From assembly GCA_021464245.1 (NCBI GenBank), contig JADCRB010000037.1, forward strand, positions 6,862,861 to 6,926,860: 64,000 bases of DNA. The letters run 5' to 3'. Every line of letters starts with the position of its first letter. Within the stretch, counting starts at the first letter, position 1. This document shows positions 59,340 through 64,000 of this stretch, one piece after another. The DNA is from Carallia brachiata. Taxonomy: Eukaryota > Streptophyta > Magnoliopsida > Malpighiales > Rhizophoraceae. Made by a program: the position numbers and the translations under genes. The notes under the pieces were generated by a model. The model was not told the DNA's origin and did no database searches. It saw only the letters and a program-made list of their open reading frames with translations.

Positions 59340-59860
59340 TTTTAAACCTGGTGACTGAGTTTGGGTGCATATGCGAAAGGAGAGGTTTTCGGCTCAAAGG
59401 CATTCTAAGTTGCAACCAAGAGGTGATGGGCCATTTCAAGTGGTTGAACGCATCAATGACAATGCCCACAAGTTGGACCTTCCAGGTGAGTATAGTGTGA
59501 GTGCTACATTTAATGTTTTTGACTTTTCTCGTTTTGATGTAAGTGACAATTTGAGGACAAATCCTTTTGAGGAGAGGGGGAATGATGGCAACCAAGGTAG
59601 CATCAAGACCAATCTGAGGGATCCTTTGCACATTTCAAATGGACCGATTACGAGTAGTAGAGCTAAAAAGCTCAAGGAGGTTCTAAGTGCTTTGGTGGAG
59701 GATGCTTGGGCCACAAGCAATGTGCATGAAGGCTACCTTGGAGTTCGTGGAGTTTCTTGGATGTCAAGTAATGCATTTGGAGGTCGAGATTGTCCGCTAT
59801 TGCTTCAAGTTTATGTCAACATGGTTCAAGTGCAAAAAGACAAGTTTGGGCCGACATGAG
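59340..59860 (+). pseudogene. CRM-like pol C-terminus reaching into the 3' LTR
   Basis: The open frame 59,365-59,859 begins HMRKERFSAQRHSKLQPRGD, typical of the gypsy integrase end, with RFDVSDNLRTNPFEERG. It then crosses the LTR start at 59,583 and goes on to RAKKLKEVLSALVED, stopping at TTTGGGCCGACATGA. About 90 residues are therefore LTR-encoded, the likely CR motif. Confidence 0.75.
59566..59582 (+). promoter_or_regulatory. Polypurine tract of the CRM-like element
   Basis: GAGGAGAGGGGGAA lies immediately before TGATGG of the 3' LTR. Confidence 0.8.
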
Positions 59861-60451
59861 TAATTGGGCCCAGTGTATACAAGACTATGCGTGGATTGAT
59901 TTGGATGTTAAATTTAGAGTTTTAATTAATGTTTTAGGTTGAACAATGTTTAGTTAAGTCCAATTCTTTTTTAAGTAGAAATTAGTTTTAATTTTCAAGT
60001 TTCCAGTTAAATTAGGTTTTCCTTATTGGTGTAGGAACTTAGTTTTCTAGTCTTAGTTGTCTTTTGTTTTAAAAACCCTAGCTACTTTAGTTTGCTTATA
60101 AATAGGCATGTAAGACTCTTATTTTTAGATTGGTTTATTGAGAAATTAGAACAAAACGTTCTTTAAAGTTTCAGAACTCTTTTACTGAACTTATCAAGGA
60201 TCACCTCTTTGTGGCGTTCAACCTAAACTTATCACCCTCCTTCTTCCTTTTCTAGGGTGTGGTGTTTACCAAATTTTCTTATACCTTTGGTTCGCATCTC
60301 CTTATAGACATTGGGTCAAGGTTCTTCAAATCTGACTTGGCTTTCTTTGGGTTGTGACTCCAATCTTGTTCGTGGGTCTTCCGGTGTATCCGTGGGGTTT
60401 GTCTATCTATAGGCGTTGGGTCTTTCGATGCTATCCGTGGGGTTCGCATCA
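59583..60451 (+). repeat. CRM-like 3' LTR
   Basis: Begins TGATGGCAACC, ends GTTCGCATCA. It aligns with the 5' LTR end to end. Confidence 0.85.
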
Positions 60452-60456
60452 ATAAA

Positions 60457-60935
60457 CCTAATAACAACCATATCATTCAATGGATATTTTCTAGGCTCTG
60501 ATACCATACAATGAGGACCATCATATCTAAGTAAGCACATGAAGACCATTTATTTAAACAAACTTTATTTAGAGCCTTAGAATTCTTTTGAATAACCATA
60601 TTCACTTCTTCTAACTAATCTAGGTTAGCAAATGCCATGAAGAATTATGCAAATATTCAAATATTTTGGATATTATTGATAGTTGATAACATGAAGGACA
60701 AGGGTTTGAAGGAGTTTTGGCTAGAGAGAGAGAGATGGTTTAGATCGATGTCTCCCTTCTGCCTTACTCACTTTTATTTATATTGTTTCAATTATTTTGT
60801 TGGAGCGTTAATGCTGATGCTATTCCTAAATTATTACATTGTAATTCTCATGGCTGATGTTATTAAAAACTACTTTAATAAAGTGACTTTTCTTAAAGCT
60901 ACTTTACTTTTCATAAAATGGCTTTTAGAAAAGCT
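60457..60935 (-). promoter_or_regulatory. Viral intergenic region with TATA box and tRNA-Met site (copy B)
   Basis: On the minus strand TATAAATA lies at 60,782-60,775, followed by a CT-rich run. About 270 bp further on is TGGTATCAGAGCC (60,506-60,494), the initiator-Met tRNA primer-binding site used by caulimovirids. The TATA box to primer-site order is that of a pararetroviral promoter and leader. It is cut by the CRM-like LTR soon after the primer site. Confidence 0.65.
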
Positions 60936-62165
60936 TACAATATTTGATACAATTCTGCATCATATTCAGGTGGGTCTTCATTATCCATATATGATGGATT
61001 ATTGTCGTCTTCTTGGCACAGTGCAGATAGAGCATCTTGAAGCTTTTTGCAATATTCCTCTTTTGATGATGCCATCAACTCTTATATAGTTTCTTTTTGG
61101 TATTCGGAATGGTGTGGTTATGATAGGTGTTATAGGGCTAATGATATTCTTCTTGGACAGCCATTGGGATACAGTGCTTAGACACACTTTATTCTTAGGT
61201 AATTTTTTCTACCATTTTACATTGAAAATCCAAACCAATGAAGGTGGATATGGTGGAGGATATTCTTGTTGAATGTGAAAATTCCATTTAAATATCCAAG
61301 GAATATCGAAAAGGATGGAGAAATAATAGGTATAATTCACAGGATGATTATTCACCGAATCAACAAACAGCTTAAATCCTTCCAAAGTGCTATTCGGGAA
61401 TGTTTTCTCTGAATGTCCAAAACGTCTCCACCATAGATAAAACCATGATGGAAATGATTTAGAATAATCTGCTGTGAACTTGAAGAACCATGAATGCCGA
61501 AAAGTTCCCACATAGAGAATATTAGTCCAGGTGTCAATGTAAACATAATAATCATATGCTGCAGGGGAGTATTCTTGGGTAAATTTGGCATATTGTGACA
61601 TCAAAGGTATCTGATCCTGACTTTGCAGTATTTTGATAACCATAGTAGCCCATTCTTTCAATTCGATGACTTTTTTTATTTTTAAGGCCGAGTATAGAAT
61701 TTGTCCTTGATTATCTCTAGTATGCTCAATTTCAGTAGACTTAATATCCACAATGATAAATTCATAAAAGGCTCTATTTTTTGTGAGAGTGGAGGGTATA
61801 AAGGCCATATTCTTAGAAAAGAGTTTTGGAATAACACTTGACAAAGGCATATCCTGAAACTCGGGTTCCAAAAAATAAATATGCTCAATTTCGGGTTTTG
61901 AGTAATATTCAGAATCCTCAATATATTCAACAGTTGATTTGGGAGAAGTATTCGATGTTGAGGCTAATGTAGTGATGGCTGAGAGTAATGAAGGGGGATG
62001 TAGCTATAAAATATCCTTGTAATTTTATTTGAGGATTTGAAGAAGATGATAGTAACTGGCCAAGAACAATATACCTATTTGAAAAAGGAGTCTTATTCAG
62101 AGAAGCATTCGTATTCAAAGAAGTATTCTTGAATAATTCTGGAGTAATCTTTTGTTTACTCATTT
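60935..62165 (-). pseudogene. Viral protein downstream of RNase H (ORF2-like, copy B)
   Basis: It starts near MSKQKITPELFKN (62,160). The main open frame, 61,871-61,209, has the words VIPKLFSKNMAFIPSTLTKN, ILQSQDQIPLMSQYAKFTQE, WTNILYVGTFRHSW, WYLWWRRF-like sequence and PWIFKWNFHI. A C-terminal, acidic helical tail (SSKEEYCKKLQDALSALCQ) reads at 61,080-61,030. No enzyme motif is visible. A protein of unknown function after pol exists in some endogenous caulimovirids (weak memory). Frames shift twice. Confidence 0.6.
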
Positions 62166-62480
62166 TCATGCGAAAATTCTCTGAATAAAAAATCAGGTAA
62201 AACATTAGATTCACTTTTAATATACTCAATATCAATATTAAAATTAGCTAACAATGCTTGCCATCGTGCAAATATTTGTTTAGAGACTAAATTTTTCACA
62301 TCCTTTTGTAAAATAAAATTAGCAGATTTACAATCTATCCTTAATAAAAAAATTTTATTAAAAAAATCATCTTGAAAAGCCATTATGCAAAATACAATAG
62401 ACAGTACTTCCTTTTTAACAATATAATAATTCTTTTGAGTTTCATGCCAAATTCCAGAGTAATATCTAACTAGTACTTCT
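62156..62480 (-). pseudogene. Pararetrovirus RNase H (copy B)
   Basis: The frame 62,383-62,156 has MAFQDDFFNKIFLLRIDCKS, ILQKDVKNLVSKQIFARWQ and IEYIKSESNVLPDFL. This is the second half of the domain, with the first half upstream in another frame (EVLVRYYSGIWHET near 62,470). A poly-A rich stretch in the middle marks a shift. Confidence 0.75.
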
Positions 62481-62483
62481 TTC

Positions 62484-63430
62484 TTATCCTGTGGATTGGT
62501 TTTTTTTTTTTAATATTCCTCTGTATCCTAAATCCAATGCATTTGTTTCTACAATGAGATATGCATCATCATTCGGAATACCTAAGCAAGGTAGATGTTT
62601 AACTAGAGACTTACTTTTTTGGATAACTTCTGTTATTTCAAGAGTCCATTCTGGAGGGTTTTTTCTTAACCTTGCATATAAAGGTTCACATATAGTTCTT
62701 ATATCAAGTATAAAATCTGCATAATTTAAACATCCTAAAAATCTTTGCAATTGCTTTTTATCCAAAATTTTTTTAGGGAATTTATCTGCAAATTTTATAA
62801 ATCGTTGTATTGGGGTTGTAGTTCCATTATGAATATTATATCTCAAAAATCTTGTTTTTGTTTCACACAATTTCATTTTCTTAGTTGAAACTACTAATCC
62901 ATTTTGTTTAACAATATTCAGAAATTTCTTTAAATGCATAAAATGTTCACTTATAGATTGTGAAAATACTAGTACATCATAAATATATACAATAGTAAAT
63001 TTAAAATGAGTATTAAAAATGTCGTTCATTATATTCTGAAATTGAGAGGGAGCATTCTTAAGTCCAAAGGGCATAACATTCCATTCATAATGTCTAAAAG
63101 GTACATTAAACGTAATTTTATATTTATCTTGTTCATCTATTTGAATTTGCCAATATTCCGATTTCATATCAAATTGAGAGAATATATTTCTTTTTTTTTT
63201 ATATAATTTTATATAATTAGCTTTGTTTAATCTTTTAATTAAATCTCTTTTTTCGGTATATGATACCTAATCCATTCTAAAACTTTATTCAAAGGTTTAT
63301 AATTGATAACTAGTCTTGGGGCTCCTTTTTCTATTTCTGCTTGACTATTGACATAAAATGCTGAACAAGACCAGGGTGATTTACTAGATCTTGTCAAACC
63401 TTTTTCTAATACAGAAAATATAGTGGGCAT
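62484..63430 (-). pseudogene. Pararetrovirus reverse transcriptase (copy B)
   Basis: KSPWSCSAFYVNSQAEIEKG and RLVINYKPLNKVLEWIRY read upstream in the frame 63,430-63,239. The frame 63,167-62,484 then has NVPFRHYEWNVMPFGLKNAP, the catalytic block YIYDVLVFSQ and KLCETKTRFLRY, then LQRFLGCLNY and NPPEWTLEIT. In YIYDV the first aspartate of the YIDD box is replaced by tyrosine, a lesion different from that in copy A. A T-rich insertion near 63,195 separates the two frames. Confidence 0.8.
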
Positions 63431-63633
63431 ACTGTTTTGCCATACTGACGTGTCATACTACAACAACACACAAACTTTTTGCATCTGCATGCATACTTTT
63501 TGGAACAAAAACTTGTAGTTTATTTTTTTGTTGCACAGTGTGTATGTTGTTGCACAAAGTCCATGTGTTATTGCAGTATGACTCCCCCGTATGGTAAAAA
63601 GTGTATGCCCACCTAATGGAACCCTTTCTAATA
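63399..63633. mobile_element. Small MITE in the viral RT region (copy B)
   Basis: GTGGGCATAC (63,423) pairs with GTATGCCCAC (63,603). Inner arms also pair, for example CCATACTGACGTGTCATACT with AGTATGACTCCCCCGTATGG. Viral reading resumes on both sides. Flanking CCTTTTTCTAATA (63,399-63,411) and CCCTTTCTAATA (63,622-63,633) look like a decayed target duplication of about 12-13 bp, though chance cannot be ruled out. The core element is 63,423-63,612. Confidence 0.6.
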
Positions 63634-64000
63634 AATTATTAATTTCATTTTTAGAATATTCAACTATTTTTTTATTCATTTGAATTGGTCAAACTTTGGT
63701 AGGAATATTTCGTTCATCAAAGTTTTTAATATAAGGTAATTTAACTATATGCTTTTTTTGGTGCCAAAAAGTGTTAGGGACCATGGCACTGATTTCTTTT
63801 TCAAATAGAGTATAATATTCTTTAATTTTTTACTGTATTTTTAATGCAGCTAATCGTTCTTCTACTCTTTTATAATATATTTTTTGATTTAAAGAATGTG
63901 AATGTTTAGTCTTTTGTATTAATAATAATTCTTTCTGATGATAAATGATATTTTGTTTTAGATTATTTATTTATAATATTTTTTATTTTGTCAAAAATTT
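63634..64000 (-). pseudogene. Viral polyprotein segment before RT (copy B)
   Basis: The minus strand reads LALKIQ (stop) KIKEYYTLFEKEISAMVPNT, then NIPTKV, IQMNKKIVEYSKNEINNLLE, a frame leading into the RT N-terminus. The protease domain would lie beyond the window. Stops occur near 63,835 and 63,695. Confidence 0.65.

Larger units (their letters stand above)
53199..60451 (+). mobile_element. CRM-like chromovirus retrotransposon, 7,253 bp, both LTRs
   Basis: LTRs of 871 bp (53,199-54,069) and 869 bp (59,583-60,451) both begin TGATGGCAACCAAGG. A primer-binding site and polypurine tract are in the right places. Gag, protease, RT, RNase H and integrase follow in gypsy order on the + strand. The pol C-terminus continues into the 3' LTR (53,220-53,475 and 59,600-59,859 are equivalent), which I recall from CRM elements with an LTR-encoded CR motif. 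That placement is from memory. The flanks ATGAA and ATAAA match in four of five positions. The element is inactive, with stops in gag, protease, RT and integrase. Confidence 0.82.
60457..64000 (-). mobile_element. Endogenous pararetrovirus copy B, runs off the window
   Basis: Read from high to low coordinates on the minus strand, it shows an RT N-terminal region, RT, RNase H, a further protein, a non-coding region and a tRNA-Met primer site. The order fits a caulimovirid, with the RT lineage close to petuvirus-like sequences (by memory of motifs). It adjoins the CRM-like element at 60,451/60,452 and is truncated at the window end. Decay is extensive but less than in copy A. Confidence 0.78.

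Overview
This is a plant nuclear window, almost certainly eudicot. It carries one intact spliced plant gene (a late embryogenesis abundant protein) in a gene-poor, AT-rich setting filled with nested, decayed transposable elements: Ty3/gypsy elements of several lineages, a LINE with a C-terminal RNase H, DNA transposons and MITEs, and endogenous pararetrovirus (caulimovirid) copies. The species cannot be named from what is visible. Nearly every retroelement reading frame is broken by stops and frameshifts. The many short open frames elsewhere have no coding support.

Layout. 1-7,355: 3' part of an Athila-like gypsy element on the + strand, interrupted at about 2,190-3,405 by a minus-strand piece of another gypsy element. 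7,356-24,314: a very large (about 17 kb) Tat-lineage element inserted into the Athila 3' LTR, with both LTRs, gag-pol, an archaeal-type RNase H, a long 3' spacer and antisense reading frames; a 1,220-bp insert with a 5-bp target duplication splits its protease-RT junction. 24,315-29,600: AT-rich DNA with a 1,167-bp non-autonomous hAT-like element and a foldback MITE. 29,644-30,537: the two-exon LEA gene on the minus strand, with ACGT-core motifs upstream. 31,154-34,124: a non-coding LTR element with matching 5-bp target duplications. 34,850-37,988: 3' end of a chromovirus-type gypsy element, split by a 2,243-bp Mutator-like element that carries a GRF zinc-finger pseudogene. 37,989-41,664: AT-rich. 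41,665-47,290: minus-strand LINE. 47,860-48,375: hairpin-type MITE. 50,435-53,065 and 60,457-64,000: pararetrovirus copies in opposite orientations, separated by a 7,253-bp CRM-like gypsy element (53,199-60,451) with both LTRs, primer-binding site and polypurine tract.

How it fits together. The window is a layered insertion record. Athila was hit by the Tat element, which was hit by the 1,220-bp insert; a chromovirus was hit by the MULE; a CRM-like element lies next to viral DNA; and a small MITE sits in the viral reverse transcriptase. Only the LEA gene looks like a functioning host gene. I found no CRISPR, operon or bacterial-type system and no RNA gene I can support. The most informative structures are the MULE with its captured gene, the mirrored viral copies, the non-coding LTR element with motif repeats, and the Tat element with antisense coiled-coil frames.
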